Assembly: GCF_002214525.1 (NCBI RefSeq)
Contig: NZ_CP015104.1
Span: 620,001 to 684,000 of the forward strand
Length of the DNA stretch: 64,000 nucleotides
Source of the DNA: Thermococcus sp. P6
GTDB lineage: Archaea > Methanobacteriota_B > Thermococci > Thermococcales > Thermococcaceae
Direction: 5' to 3'
Under the pieces are notes generated by a model. The model saw only the letters and a program-made list of their open reading frames with translations. It had not been told where the DNA came from and made no database searches. Shown here piece by piece: positions 41,357 through 50,713 of this stretch (positions within the stretch are counted from its first letter, which is position 1; every line of letters starts with the position of its first letter). Both the position numbers and the translations under genes were made by a program.

Positions 41357-41381
41357 CTTTAAAGCATGACCGTTAATAAGC
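41357..41381. promoter_or_regulatory. Overlapping divergent promoters
   Basis: Plus-strand CCTTTAAAGC (about 41357-41366) lies about 35 bp before ATG 41396, and minus-strand GCTTATTAACGG (about 41370-41381) about 30 bp before ATG 41346, so both genes appear to have near-leaderless transcripts from face-to-face promoters. Confidence 0.5.
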
Positions 41382-41386
41382 TTTAG

Positions 41387-42169
<783 letters not shown>

Positions 42170-42181
42170 GGGGGTGGTTGG

Positions 42182-42742
42182 ATGAGACGCGGTCTCTTCG
42201 TCGGGCGCTTTCAGCCCGTTCACAAAGGCCACATAAAGGCCCTCGAGTTCGTTTTTTCGCAGGTTGACGAGGTCATCATCGGAATCGGAAGCGCTCAGGC
42301 AAGCCACACGCTGAAGAACCCATTCACGACGAGCGAGAGGATGGAGATGCTCATCAGGGCGCTGGACGAGGCGGGACTTGACAAGCGCTACTACCTGATC
42401 CCCCTCCCGGACATCAACTTCAACGCCATCTGGGCGACCTACGTGGTAAGCATGATTCCACGCTTTGACGTGGTCTTCACGGGCAACTCACTTGTCGCAC
42501 AGCTCTTCCGGGAGAAGGGTTACGAGGTGGTGGTCCAGCCCATATTCAGGAAGGACATACTCTCGGCCACGGAGATAAGGAAGCGCATGATCGAGGGAGA
42601 GCCATGGGAGGAGCTGGTTCCAGAGAGCGTTGTGGAATACATCAGGGAGATTAAGGGCGTTGAGCGAATAAAGATGCTCGCCACGAACCTCGAGAAGAAC
42701 GAGAAGGAGCTGCAGGCCCCGATAAGAATCCCGGAGTTTTGA
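42182..42742 (+). CDS. nadM: Nicotinamide-nucleotide adenylyltransferase
   Basis: A 186-residue archaeal NMN adenylyltransferase that makes NAD from NMN and ATP. The nucleotidyl-transfer motif GRFQPVHKGHIKALEFV (about 8-24) contains the HxGH-type HKGH; the second signature is ILSATEIRKRM (ISxTxxR-like, about 130-140). The start follows GGGGGTGGTTGG. It is the second gene after the SAM hydrolase. Confidence 0.94.
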   Translation: MRRGLFVGRFQPVHKGHIKALEFVFSQVDEVIIGIGSAQASHTLKNPFTTSERMEMLIRALDEAGLDKRYYLIPLPDINFNAIWATYVVSMIPRFDVVFTGNSLVAQLFREKGYEVVVQPIFRKDILSATEIRKRMIEGEPWEELVPESVVEYIREIKGVERIKMLATNLEKNEKELQAPIRIPEF

Positions 42743-42778
42743 GCTTTAACCCTTTTTAGATGTCCATCTTAACCGACA

Positions 42779-42790
42779 AATATTTATAGT
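42779..42790 (+). promoter_or_regulatory. TATA-like promoter of the ABC exporter operon
   Basis: AAATATTTATAG about 23-34 bp before ATG 42813, implying a leaderless or nearly leaderless transcript; no clear Shine-Dalgarno precedes the ATG. Confidence 0.55.
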
Positions 42791-42812
42791 AGTGCACCCA
42801 AGGAAAACCGCC

Positions 42813-44549
42813 ATGGGTGGATCGTTGAAACAACTAACGAGGTTGATGGGTTACCTCAGGGAGCATAGCCTGTACTTCTCGGCCGGAATAGTCATGGTTA
42901 TCCTGATGTCCTACACCAACGGCGTAATCCCCGTCCTGATAAGGGAAGCCGTCGATAGGGGCATAACCACAGGAAACTACATGCTTGGGATACGTTACGG
43001 TTTACTTGTGCTTTTTGCTGCAGTTCTGAACGGCGCCTTCAGTTTTGCCGGAAGATACCTCCTCGTGAAATCCGCCCAGCACGCCGTTTACAACCTCAGG
43101 ATGGACGCCTTCAGGGCCATCGGGAGGCAGAAGATGGAGTTCTTTGACAGGACCTTCTCGGGCCAGCTGATAAGCAGGATAACCAACGACACGGAAAGGA
43201 TAACCCGTTTCCTCTCTTTCAGGCTGAGGATGTTCGTCTATTCCATCTTTTTGATACTGGTGTCGCTGTATTACATGATCAGAATGAACATCCTCCTTTC
43301 CCTCGTGGCCCTGCTCACGATAGCCGTGGCGGTTTCGATAAACGCGACCTACGCGATGAAGATCAGACCCATCTACGATAAAATAAGGCACCAGACCGGT
43401 GTTGTGGCGTCACTTGCGACGGGAACCATCTCCGGGGTAAAAACGGTGAAGGCCCTCTCCGTGGAGGAAAATATCCAGAAAAAGTTCTCCACGGAGAACG
43501 AGGAGCTCTACTCCATGAACGTTGAGGCGACGAAGATAACGGCCCTCTACGGAAACGCCTCGTTTCTCATCCTCGGGCTGGCGATGAGCGCTATGCTCTA
43601 CTACGGCGGAAGGGCCATCATAGGGAAGACCCTCACCGTGGGCGAGCTCGTGGCCTTCTTAACCTACATGCTGACCCTTATGTGGCCCCTGAGAGCATTG
43701 GGTTTCACGATAGGCGACATCCAGAGAAGTTTGGCCGCTGCTTCGAGGCTCTTCGAGGTCATAGACTCCGCTCCTGAAGTCGATGCCCCGGATGCCGTTG
43801 AGATTGAGAACCCGAGGGGCGAGGTGGAGTTCAGGGATGTTCACTTCACCTACCACACGGGAAGAACCGTGCTCAGGGGTGTGAGCTTCAGGATCTCCCC
43901 CGGTGAGAGGGTCCTCGTAACAGGTCCCCCAGGATCCGGAAAGAGTACGTTGATTAAGCTGATCGCAAGGTTCTACGAGCCTGAGGGTGGAGAGGTTCTC
44001 ATAGACGGAATCGATGTGAGGAAGATAAAAACGAAGAGCCTGAGGAAGATCGTGGCGTACGTTCCCCAGGAGCCCTTCATCTTCAACAGGAGTTTGAGGG
44101 AGAACATAGCACTCGCAAAGCCCGATGCCACGATGGAAGAGGTGATAAGGGCCGCGAAGATGGCGAAAATACACGACTTCATAGCCTCCCTTCCCAGCGG
44201 ATACGACACGGTCGTGGGTGAGAAGGGAATAACGCTCTCGGGCGGCCAGAGGCAGAGGATAGCCCTTGCCAGAGCCCTCCTCCTGAACCCGAAGATAATA
44301 CTCCTCGACGACCCGTTTTCGAACCTCGATGCCGAAACCGAGAAGGAGATCCTTAACGACCTTCAGGAAATCCTCCGGGACAGGACAGCCATACTGGTCT
44401 CCCAGAGGCTTTCTCCTGTAAAGATCTCAGACAGGGTAATCGTTATGGAGAACGGCTCGATAGTCGAGGACGGACGGCCGGAAGAGCTCATCAGGAAGGG
44501 TGGAGTTTTCGCAAAGATGCTTGAAGCGGGTGGAGCCCATGGAGAATAA
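42813..44549 (+). CDS. ABC exporter half-transporter A (degenerate site)
   Basis: A 578-residue fused membrane-ATPase protein. Six membrane helices (about 20-300) precede an ATPase domain with Walker A GPPGSGKSTLI, Q-loop YVPQEPF, signature LSGGQRQRIALARALL and Walker B IILLDDPFSNLD. The residue after the Walker B Asp is Asp instead of the catalytic Glu, as in one half of heterodimeric exporters such as TM287/288. It overlaps the start of half-transporter B by 11 bp. The substrate is unknown; lipids, drugs or peptides are usual. Confidence 0.9.
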   Translation: MGGSLKQLTRLMGYLREHSLYFSAGIVMVILMSYTNGVIPVLIREAVDRGITTGNYMLGIRYGLLVLFAAVLNGAFSFAGRYLLVKSAQHAVYNLRMDAFRAIGRQKMEFFDRTFSGQLISRITNDTERITRFLSFRLRMFVYSIFLILVSLYYMIRMNILLSLVALLTIAVAVSINATYAMKIRPIYDKIRHQTGVVASLATGTISGVKTVKALSVEENIQKKFSTENEELYSMNVEATKITALYGNASFLILGLAMSAMLYYGGRAIIGKTLTVGELVAFLTYMLTLMWPLRALGFTIGDIQRSLAAASRLFEVIDSAPEVDAPDAVEIENPRGEVEFRDVHFTYHTGRTVLRGVSFRISPGERVLVTGPPGSGKSTLIKLIARFYEPEGGEVLIDGIDVRKIKTKSLRKIVAYVPQEPFIFNRSLRENIALAKPDATMEEVIRAAKMAKIHDFIASLPSGYDTVVGEKGITLSGGQRQRIALARALLLNPKIILLDDPFSNLDAETEKEILNDLQEILRDRTAILVSQRLSPVKISDRVIVMENGSIVEDGRPEELIRKGGVFAKMLEAGGAHGE

Positions 44550-46275
44550 ATCTTCCCTTTCACTCCTCAGGAGGTTCATCGGAGAGGCGCTTTCCGAAAG
44601 GAAGACCCTCGTGATAGTCGTGGTAAGCATAGTCGGTTCCGCCCTCGCCACCCTCGTTTCCCCCTACATCCTCAGCATCGTCATAGACCGCTACATAGTT
44701 CCGGGAAGGTACGAGAAACTCGGCTTAGTGGTCTTCCTCTACCTCCTATCCCTCGTCGCCCAGTGGTTCTTCGCAACGCTCCAAACGTTTTACACCGAGG
44801 TTTTTGGACAGAGGGTCTTGAGGAACCTTCGCGACAGGCTCCACGAAAAGATACTTGCTTCAAACCTCGATTTCTTCAAGGAGCAATCGGCGGGCGATCT
44901 GGTATCAAGAATAATCAACGACACGAGCGTGGTCAACGACGTTCTGGTCTCGGGGCTTTTGGGAGGTCTGGGAAGCATCCTGAGCCTTGTCGGTATAATC
45001 ATCGCCATGTTCCTTCTGGACGTTAAACTAACCCTTGTAACCCTCGGCAGCGTTCCGCTGATGGTCTTTGTGGCCCTTTACTTCGGCACAAGGATGAGGA
45101 GGGCCTACAGGGAGACGAGGCAGAAGATAGCGAAGATCTCGAGCGTGGTCGAGGAGAGCGTCGCCGGGATCGAGACCATAAAGGCTTTTGGAACCGAAGA
45201 AAAAGCCGAGAGGGAATTCTCCAGAGTCTCAACGGAGACCATCAAAGCCTATCTAAAAGTGGCGGTTTACATGGGCTTCTTCTGGCCTCTCATGAACATA
45301 ACCAGCCTGCTGTCGGTGATACTGGTAATAGGCTACGGTGGTTATCTGGCCCACGCCGGGGAGGTGAGCATTGGGGTTGTGGTTGCGTTTATTCAATACG
45401 CCCAGAGGTTCAGGGGGCCCATAAACAACGTGGTGAGCATGTACGACAGCCTGCAATCGGCCCTCGCCGCGCTGGAGAGGATATATGAGGTACTCGACGA
45501 TGAGAACGTGGAAGACTACGGCGGGATGGACGTTGATCGCTTAAAGGGCGAACTCGAGTTCCGCGACGTCTGGTTCGCCTACGAGGAGGGAAGACCCGTT
45601 CTCAAAGGCATAAACCTCCACATACCTCCCGGATCGAAGGTGGCGATAGTGGGGAGAACCGGGGCTGGAAAAACGACCATCGCGAACCTGATAATGCGCT
45701 TCTACGATCCCACCGAAGGGAGCCTCCTCTACGATGGTATAGACGGAAGGAGGATAAGCAGGAAGAGCCTCAGGAGGAGGATCGGCTACGTACCGCAGGA
45801 AACCTACCTCTTCCCGGGAACCATAATGGAAAACATACTGATGGCGAACCCCGAGGCCACGGAGGAGGATGTTGTAAGGGTTTGCAGGAACCTTGGAGTT
45901 CACGATTTCATAACCCGGCTTCCAGAGGGCTACGAAACTTCGGCCGGGGAGGCTGGAAAGCTCCTTTCCGTTGGAGAGAGACAGCTCATATCCCTCGCAA
46001 GGGCCCTTCTCAAGGATCCGGATATCGTCATACTCGACGAGGCCCTCTCGAGTGTCGATCCAAAGACCGAAAGGCTCGTGCAGGACGCCATGATAAGGCT
46101 TATGGAAGGGAGAACGAGCATAATAATAGCCCACAGGCTTTCTATAACCCGCTTCGTGGATGAGATTGTAGTCGTTGAAAACGGAGAGATAGTGGAAAAA
46201 GGAGCCCTCGAAGAGCTTCTCGAGAGGGGAGGATACTTCCACAGGCTCTATACCTCTCAAATGCAGGAGGGTTAG
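44539..46275 (+). CDS. ABC exporter half-transporter B (catalytic site)
   Basis: A 578-residue partner with six membrane helices and an ATPase domain: Walker A GRTGAGKTTIA, Q-loop YVPQETY, Walker B VILDEALSSVD with the normal catalytic Glu, H-loop IIAHRL. Its signature motif reads LSVGERQLISLARAL rather than LSGGQ, the complementary asymmetry expected in a heterodimer. ATG 44539 follows GGTGGAGCCC inside the end of gene A. After its stop the frame stays open for another 66 codons (see findings). Confidence 0.9.
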   Translation: MENKSSLSLLRRFIGEALSERKTLVIVVVSIVGSALATLVSPYILSIVIDRYIVPGRYEKLGLVVFLYLLSLVAQWFFATLQTFYTEVFGQRVLRNLRDRLHEKILASNLDFFKEQSAGDLVSRIINDTSVVNDVLVSGLLGGLGSILSLVGIIIAMFLLDVKLTLVTLGSVPLMVFVALYFGTRMRRAYRETRQKIAKISSVVEESVAGIETIKAFGTEEKAEREFSRVSTETIKAYLKVAVYMGFFWPLMNITSLLSVILVIGYGGYLAHAGEVSIGVVVAFIQYAQRFRGPINNVVSMYDSLQSALAALERIYEVLDDENVEDYGGMDVDRLKGELEFRDVWFAYEEGRPVLKGINLHIPPGSKVAIVGRTGAGKTTIANLIMRFYDPTEGSLLYDGIDGRRISRKSLRRRIGYVPQETYLFPGTIMENILMANPEATEEDVVRVCRNLGVHDFITRLPEGYETSAGEAGKLLSVGERQLISLARALLKDPDIVILDEALSSVDPKTERLVQDAMIRLMEGRTSIIIAHRLSITRFVDEIVVVENGEIVEKGALEELLERGGYFHRLYTSQMQEG

Positions 46276-46476
46276 TTCTACTCCAGGACCCCAGGGAAAA
46301 TAAGAACGGCAAAATTAGTAAGGGCAAGTAAAGATGGTGGAGGGCAAGAGTACTCGATAGAGAAACAGATCCAGAGTTCTGTATTGATGTGGCCCGCAAG
46401 AGGAAGACTTAGAAAAACATCATTCTCCTGGATAGAGTTCACAAAAGCATTAGTTAACACCTTTTTGTTCTTATGA
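46276..46476 (+). pseudogene. In-frame open tail after the exporter, possible gene remnant
   Basis: Directly after the TAG of half-transporter B the same frame runs open for 66 codons to a TGA at 46474 (SIEKQIQSSVLMWPARGRLR, WIEFTKALVNTFLFL). It has no start of its own and is unlike known ABC C-termini. The composition and AT-richer codons differ from the transporter. It could be a remnant of a lost gene or of a longer transporter tail, or chance. Confidence 0.3.
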
Positions 46477-46531
46477 TAACAGAAAACCTTTTGTAATCCT
46501 TTGTTGTTCTTATGACTGAAAAGGTGATGAT

Positions 46532-46881
46532 ATGCCGATAAATTTGGACGATTTAAAAGCCAACGTTCAGGAATACATAGATGTGGGGGAGCTAGCATAA
46601 TTCAGCTCTTATTATGTATTTCAAAGCTTTAGTTGGAATATGCGATTACATCATTAAGAGGAACTTAGGACTTGAGCCAAAGAATCACGCCGAGCGGTTC
46701 GTGATTCTGAGACGTAATTACCGGGACTTGTATAAAACCACGAGTTTTCGAGTTCTACCGTGACGCTTACGAGAAGGGGATCAAAAAAGAAGAAGTGGGG
46801 GAGCTGGCGAGGGAGCTGGGTGTTAATTATTCGGATAGGTTGCACATTAGAGTGTTTGGTGAAAGTGTTATGGGGGTGTGA
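46532..46881 (+). pseudogene. Frameshifted HEPN-like small gene
   Basis: ATG 46532 with GGTGATGAT opens MPINLDDLKANVQEYIDVGE and stops after 22 codons. Downstream, other frames continue what reads as one protein: KALVGICDYIIKRNLGLEPK then NHAERFVILRRNYRDLYKTT, then after another shift FYRDAYEKGIKKEEVGELAR and ELGVNYSDRLHIRVFGESVM to a TGA at 46879. At least two frameshifts and an internal gap are needed. The all-helical pattern suggests a HEPN-type toxin-like protein, but this is tentative. Confidence 0.55.
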
Positions 46882-46884
46882 TGT

Positions 46885-47208
46885 ATGGGTTCGTCAAAAG
46901 AAAATACTAAACATAAGGTGGATGAATGGGTTGAGTACATGAAGGCCAAGTATTTTGTTAAGGATGGTAGTGAAGAGGAGCAGTTTTTGAAAGAAATGGC
47001 TGAAGAGATTAAGGAGAGAGCAAAGTCAGAGGCGTGGTTTTGGTTCATAGTGATGATTTTGGGGTATTCGCCATTGCTTATTGGGTTCTTTGTGATGCTG
47101 TATGCATTGTATAGGTTAGATAATTTGTATTCACCGTATTTTGAGAAAGCAGAGGAAAAGTTTGCGTTATGGAAGCTGATAAAAGATGGAGGTGTGAAGA
47201 ATGAGTAG
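46885..47208 (+). CDS. Small single-span membrane protein, unknown
   Basis: A 107-residue protein: a charged N-terminal coiled-coil-like half (VDEWVEYMKAKYFVKDGSEE, EMAEEIKERAKSEA), one strong hydrophobic segment (FWFIVMILGYSPLLIGFFVM) and a charged tail. Starts at ATG 46885 after GGGGGTGTGATGT, 3 bp past the pseudogene. Codon use is AT-rich compared with the surrounding genome. It could be part of a decaying toxin-antitoxin or defence unit; no family is recognised. Confidence 0.55.
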   Translation: MGSSKENTKHKVDEWVEYMKAKYFVKDGSEEEQFLKEMAEEIKERAKSEAWFWFIVMILGYSPLLIGFFVMLYALYRLDNLYSPYFEKAEEKFALWKLIKDGGVKNE

Positions 47209-47293
47209 ATTGAAGAGTCTTATGGAATATTACACACCCTTAAAACAGGTCTTCCAGACCAAGCTGTCTTATAGCCAGTTCAACGTCTTTTAA
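47201..47293 (+). CDS. Truncated 30-aa reading frame coupled to the membrane protein gene
   Basis: ATG 47201 overlaps the end of the membrane-protein gene and has GGAGGTGTGAAG just upstream, an excellent ribosome site. The product starts MSRLKSLMEYYTPLKQVFQT and stops after 30 codons within the antisense neighbour. The strong signal for so short a product suggests the 5' stub of a longer gene cut off by recombination near 47240-47290. Confidence 0.4.
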   Translation: MSRLKSLMEYYTPLKQVFQTKLSYSQFNVF

Positions 47294-47419
47294 AGCCTCA
47301 TCCACGGGTTTTATCTGTCTTAGAATCTTGATCTCAGCAACCGTAACTTCAGCGTAATCGTCGGTGTGGAGGCCGTAAATCTGCATTCTCTTGATCCAAT
47401 CATCTTTCTTTTTATTCAT
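47240..47419 (-). CDS. Orphan small protein of unknown function
   Basis: A 59-residue protein (MNKKKDDWIKRMQIYGLHTD at the N-terminus, ILRQIKPVDEALKDVELAIR towards the end) that is probably helical. ATG 47419 follows GAGGTGGATAAT, a strong Shine-Dalgarno. The stop lies inside the plus-strand stub. Not recognised; its size and location fit an antitoxin-like or orphan islet gene (guess). Confidence 0.55.
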   Translation of the reverse strand: MNKKKDDWIKRMQIYGLHTDDYAEVTVAEIKILRQIKPVDEALKDVELAIRQLGLEDLF

Positions 47420-47477
47420 ATTATCCACCTCACGGGTTTTTCTTTATATTCCGAACTCCAAACTGAAAAGACAGTAA

Positions 47478-47507
47478 CTTTCAATTCTCGTTGAGGCTTG
47501 TTTGAAC
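47478..47507 (-). repeat. Solitary CRISPR-like repeat
   Basis: The plus strand reads CTTTCAATTCTCGTTGAGGC followed by TTGTTTGAAC, 30 bp. This is the reverse complement of a 30-nt unit that matches the array 2 repeat at 25 of 30 positions, with both ends (GTTC and GAATTGAAAG) conserved. It lies between two small minus-strand genes, 9 bp after the stop of one, about 880 bp before array 2 and in the opposite orientation. No second copy is near it. Confidence 0.6.
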
Positions 47508-47515
47508 TCCAACAA

Positions 47516-47683
47516 TCACTTTCTGTCCTTCAGAAAGTGCTCTAGAATCTTTTCCGGTGATGGTATTTCACCAACTTCTATCGAGTGGTCTTTAACGATA
47601 ATTACTTTGATCTTATCCTCTGGAAGGTTTTTGTCGTACATAAATCTCGTGCCATACTTTGTCTGAATTATAACATCTCCCAT
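47516..47683 (-). CDS. Orphan 55-aa protein
   Basis: A 55-residue protein with a strand-strand-helix pattern (MGDVIIQTKYGTRFMYDKNL, KIKVIIVKDHSIEVGEIPSP, EKILEHFLKD). ATG 47683 follows GGGGTGATT. A possible TATA-like CCTTATGTA lies at about 47737-47746. Its ends abut the solitary CRISPR-like repeat. It resembles small uncharacterised Thermococcales proteins but no named family. Confidence 0.6.
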   Translation of the reverse strand: MGDVIIQTKYGTRFMYDKNLPEDKIKVIIVKDHSIEVGEIPSPEKILEHFLKDRK

Positions 47684-47746
47684 AGCAATCACCCCTTTCA
47701 CGCTCACACCACACAGCAGGTATACTGCCACATCGTACATAAGGTT

Positions 47747-47906
47747 TTTGGACCCTCCAAAACAAGCATCAAATCAACAGAGCATCCTATAAGGGTGCCA
47801 CAAAATAAAAAGCATATTATTTCATACCTTAACTGTTAAAATAGCCGGACAAGGTGGCAGGCGACATTCCGCTCAATTTTGGAGATTCTTATAAAAACAT
47901 GATGCT
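47747..47906. other. AT-rich region between orphan gene and CRISPR 2 leader
   Basis: No reading frame with a ribosome site and no RNA gene is recognised. It includes A/T runs around 47800-47835 and leads directly into the conserved leader block at 47907. Confidence 0.4.
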
Positions 47907-48386
47907 GAAGGTTTTTCGTTACTCGCTTTGAGAGGTTCTTATCGGGTTTGGGGTTTTGGAGGGGGTTCTTTTTTGGTTTTGGGGTTTTTGGAGCTTTTGG
48001 AAGTCTTTAGTAATGAAAAGTTATCATCTAACAGAAAGTTATAAAAACTTGAGTTTTTGTTACGAATTTTTTTCGAAGTTCTGGGAGGGGGGCTTTCGAG
48101 GGAGCTTTTATGCATTCTCCCCGTGGAAAGCGTGTCTTTTAGATTTTCGAGATGTTTAAAAGCTTTGTTTTTGTTTTACTCCTCTCGGAAAGCTTGGGAA
48201 GTCTCGTGGACGTTTTTGTGCATGGTGAAATTCGGGCTTTTTGAGGGGTTCAAGGGTTCTGAAGGACTACAAGATAGCTTGAATCAGGGGCTTTTTGGGG
48301 AGTTTTTATTGACCCCTCACCGAAAGGCTTTTATAATTCGAGGGTTAACAGGGTATTGCTGGATAAACAGGACAAAATTCCCGCCG
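47907..48386 (+). promoter_or_regulatory. CRISPR 2 leader, long form
   Basis: About 480 bp of T- and G-rich sequence on the plus strand with runs such as GGTTTGGGGTTTTGG. The outer block (47907-47976) and the repeat-proximal block (48281-48386) match the array 1 leader; the 304 bp between them are missing there. TATA-like GGCTTTTATAATTC at 48326-48339 is 61 bp before the first repeat. The length is that expected of an intact Thermococcales leader. Confidence 0.8.
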
Positions 48387-49347
48387 GTTCCAATAAGACT
48401 CCAAGAGAATTGAAAGAAAAGCCACCCCTGAAGCACCAGGGGTTTGGGGGGGTTCCAATAAGACTCCAAGAGAATTGAAAGTGAGCCGGGCGTGGATGTG
48501 CCCCTGAACTTCTCCGCCGAGTTCCAATAAGACTCCAAGAGAATTGAAAGATCATTAAGGTCTACGATGCCTCGACGTATGAGGATAGTTCCAATAAGAC
48601 TCCAAGAGAATTGAAAGGTCGATGTAAACGATAGCGTTAAGGTCAACTCCTGAGGTTCCAATAAGACTCCAAGAGAATTGAAAGCCTGCTCGGGAGGGTC
48701 AAGCATGTAACAGTTCACCTGTTCCAATAAGACTCCAAGAGAATTGAAAGTAACTTCTTCTTCAATTTCGGGGCTTAATTGAACCCCGTTCCAATAAGAC
48801 TCCAAGAGAATTGAAAGTCGTTTACATAGACCGCGGTATGGTAGTGTTCACCAGTTCCAATAAGACTCCAAGAGAATTGAAAGAAAGAGCGTAAAAACTT
48901 TAATAACAGTGCTTTACAGTGTTCCAATAAGACTCCAAGAGAATTGAAAGTTCTTAATATCGATTGTGATGTTATAGAGCAGGGTGTGTTCCAATAAGAC
49001 TCCAAGAGAATTGAAAGTGCTATCACCACCTGAACTATTGAGACTATAATAAGGGGTTCCAATAAGACTCCAAGAGAATTGAAAGTTTTTATCTCCTCTT
49101 CTACACGACAAACTATATAAACAGGTTCCAATAAGACTCCAAGAGAATTGAAAGATCGCAACACCGTTTAACATGTTGTGGTGAAAGTGCGGTTCCAATA
49201 AGACTCCAAGAGAATTGAAAGTTGACACGTCAAAGACGTATAACACTTACTTGAGCGTTCCAATAAGACTCCAAGAGAATTGAAAGGTAGGCCTCCTCCC
49301 GGTGGATGGGCCTCGGGGTATTTAGTTCCAATAAGACTCCAAGAGAA
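48387..49347 (+). CRISPR. CRISPR array 2: 14 full repeats plus a truncated one, 14 spacers
   Basis: The repeat is GTTCCAATAAGACTCCAAGA plus GAATTGAAAG, differing from array 1 by T to C at position 16. Repeat starts are 48387, 48452, 48521, 48588, 48655, 48721, 48788, 48854, 48921, 48988, 49056, 49125, 49192, 49257 and 49325; spacers are 35-39 nt. All full copies are identical. The last copy breaks off after 23 nt (49325-49347). The leader lies on the left, so transcription is on the plus strand. No cas genes are adjacent; a Cas6-like gene is 7 kb away. Confidence 0.98.
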
Positions 49348-49438
49348 CATAAGAACCCTAAGGGGGGAGTGGACTGGTATCCCCCGCCCAAAGCTTCTTT
49401 CATAGCGGTTGAAGTTTCCGGTGCTCTGGGTGATGTTC

Positions 49439-50713
49439 TCAGGGGGATCTCCTCCCCCAGCGGACGTTCGCCGTGAGGACCCTCTCCGTGGAGAAGAGCC
49501 GGGCCGTCGCGTAGAGTATCGCAACCGCGATAAGGCCCAGATACAGGATGCTCGCCCCCATGGAACCGTAATCGCTCAGGAGCACGTGCCTGTAATCAAC
49601 AACCGGATGCGTGAAGGGTATCGCCAGCAGCAGGTACCTGAAGGCCACCGGAAGGTCGTTGATGTCGGTGTACATCAGCAGGAAGGCCGGGAAGGCGAGC
49701 GGGAGCACAACGGCACTGACGAGGCTTGTGGCGGTCTGGACGTCCTCCGCGAAGGTGGCCACTATCATGGCAAGGCTCAGGGCGATTATTATCGTCAGGA
49801 AGACGACGAGCGAGAACATCAGCGCCCCGAGGGGGGTAATGCTCAGCCCGAGGTCCTCGAGGGTTACGCCGGTCGAGCCCAGACCGAAGGATCCCAGATA
49901 GTACCTCATGCCCACCATGTAGGCTATCGCCGCCACCAGACCCATCACGGCGGTGCCAAATATCTTGGCCGCAACTATCTTCGTCCTTGCCACTGGGAGG
50001 GTGAGGAGCGTCTCAAGGGTTTTGTTCTCCTTCTCGCTGGCTATCGCCCCGGCGGCCATCTGGGACGTTACCATGATCATTATGAAGACTATGAGGGGTA
50101 TCGTGAAGGCCTGGGCGGCCACAACGCTCGAAACCATCGCCGGGGAAACGTCAACCACCCTGCCGTTGATCACGGACCTGCTCTCGACCCGTATCGGATG
50201 GAGCACCGCATCCGGGTTGCCCGCCCCGAGCTTCTCCACCTTTATCCTCGCTATCTCCTCGCTGAGTATCTCGAGAACGGCGTTTATCCTGCCCTCGCTG
50301 ACGCTCTCCTTTATCCCCGTGCCCACGCTGGTGAAGATGCCGTATAACTCAACCGTGGCCGTCTCGTTGGACGTCAGTCTGGCCGAGAAGTCCGGGGGAA
50401 CGACAACGAGGACGTTCTGCTTCATCAGAAGGGCCTTTGTTACGGCCTCATCGAGGCTCGTGGCGTTGACCACACTTACCGTTACGTTTGGAGCCACTTC
50501 AAGGGACTTTATCAACGCCCTTCCGTACGGACCGTCGTCGAAGCTGACTATCGCAACGCGGGTCTCGCCCTGAGCGTGTTCCATGCCAACGCTAATCGCC
50601 TTGCCCATCGCCGGAAGGAGGATGAGCGGCAGGACCACGAGTCCAAAAACGAGCTTCCTGTCCCTGAACAGGTTCCGGAGCTCCTTCTTTGCCATAACCC
50701 AGAAGTCACTCAA
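49439..50713 (-). CDS. ABC-2 type exporter permease (NatB-like)
   Basis: A 424-residue membrane protein of the ABC-2/NatB type: an N-terminal helix (LVFGLVVLPLILLPAMGKAI), a large extracytoplasmic domain (about 45-200), then five or six helices (AFTIPLIVFIMIMVTSQMAA, the SEKENKTLETLLTLP motif typical of this family, LGALMFSLVVFLTIIIALSL). The start is TTG 50713, supported by GGGTGAAGGATC in the end of the ATPase gene; ATG 50695 is an alternative. Together with the next gene it forms an exporter for ions or small molecules. Confidence 0.87.
   Translation of the reverse strand: MSDFWVMAKKELRNLFRDRKLVFGLVVLPLILLPAMGKAISVGMEHAQGETRVAIVSFDDGPYGRALIKSLEVAPNVTVSVVNATSLDEAVTKALLMKQNVLVVVPPDFSARLTSNETATVELYGIFTSVGTGIKESVSEGRINAVLEILSEEIARIKVEKLGAGNPDAVLHPIRVESRSVINGRVVDVSPAMVSSVVAAQAFTIPLIVFIMIMVTSQMAAGAIASEKENKTLETLLTLPVARTKIVAAKIFGTAVMGLVAAIAYMVGMRYYLGSFGLGSTGVTLEDLGLSITPLGALMFSLVVFLTIIIALSLAMIVATFAEDVQTATSLVSAVVLPLAFPAFLLMYTDINDLPVAFRYLLLAIPFTHPVVDYRHVLLSDYGSMGASILYLGLIAVAILYATARLFSTERVLTANVRWGRRSP

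Noticed and set aside
48317-49524. Long minus-strand frames through CRISPR 2 with repeated SWSLIGT text
   Set aside because: The repeated text comes from the CRISPR repeat itself; these frames are not genes.
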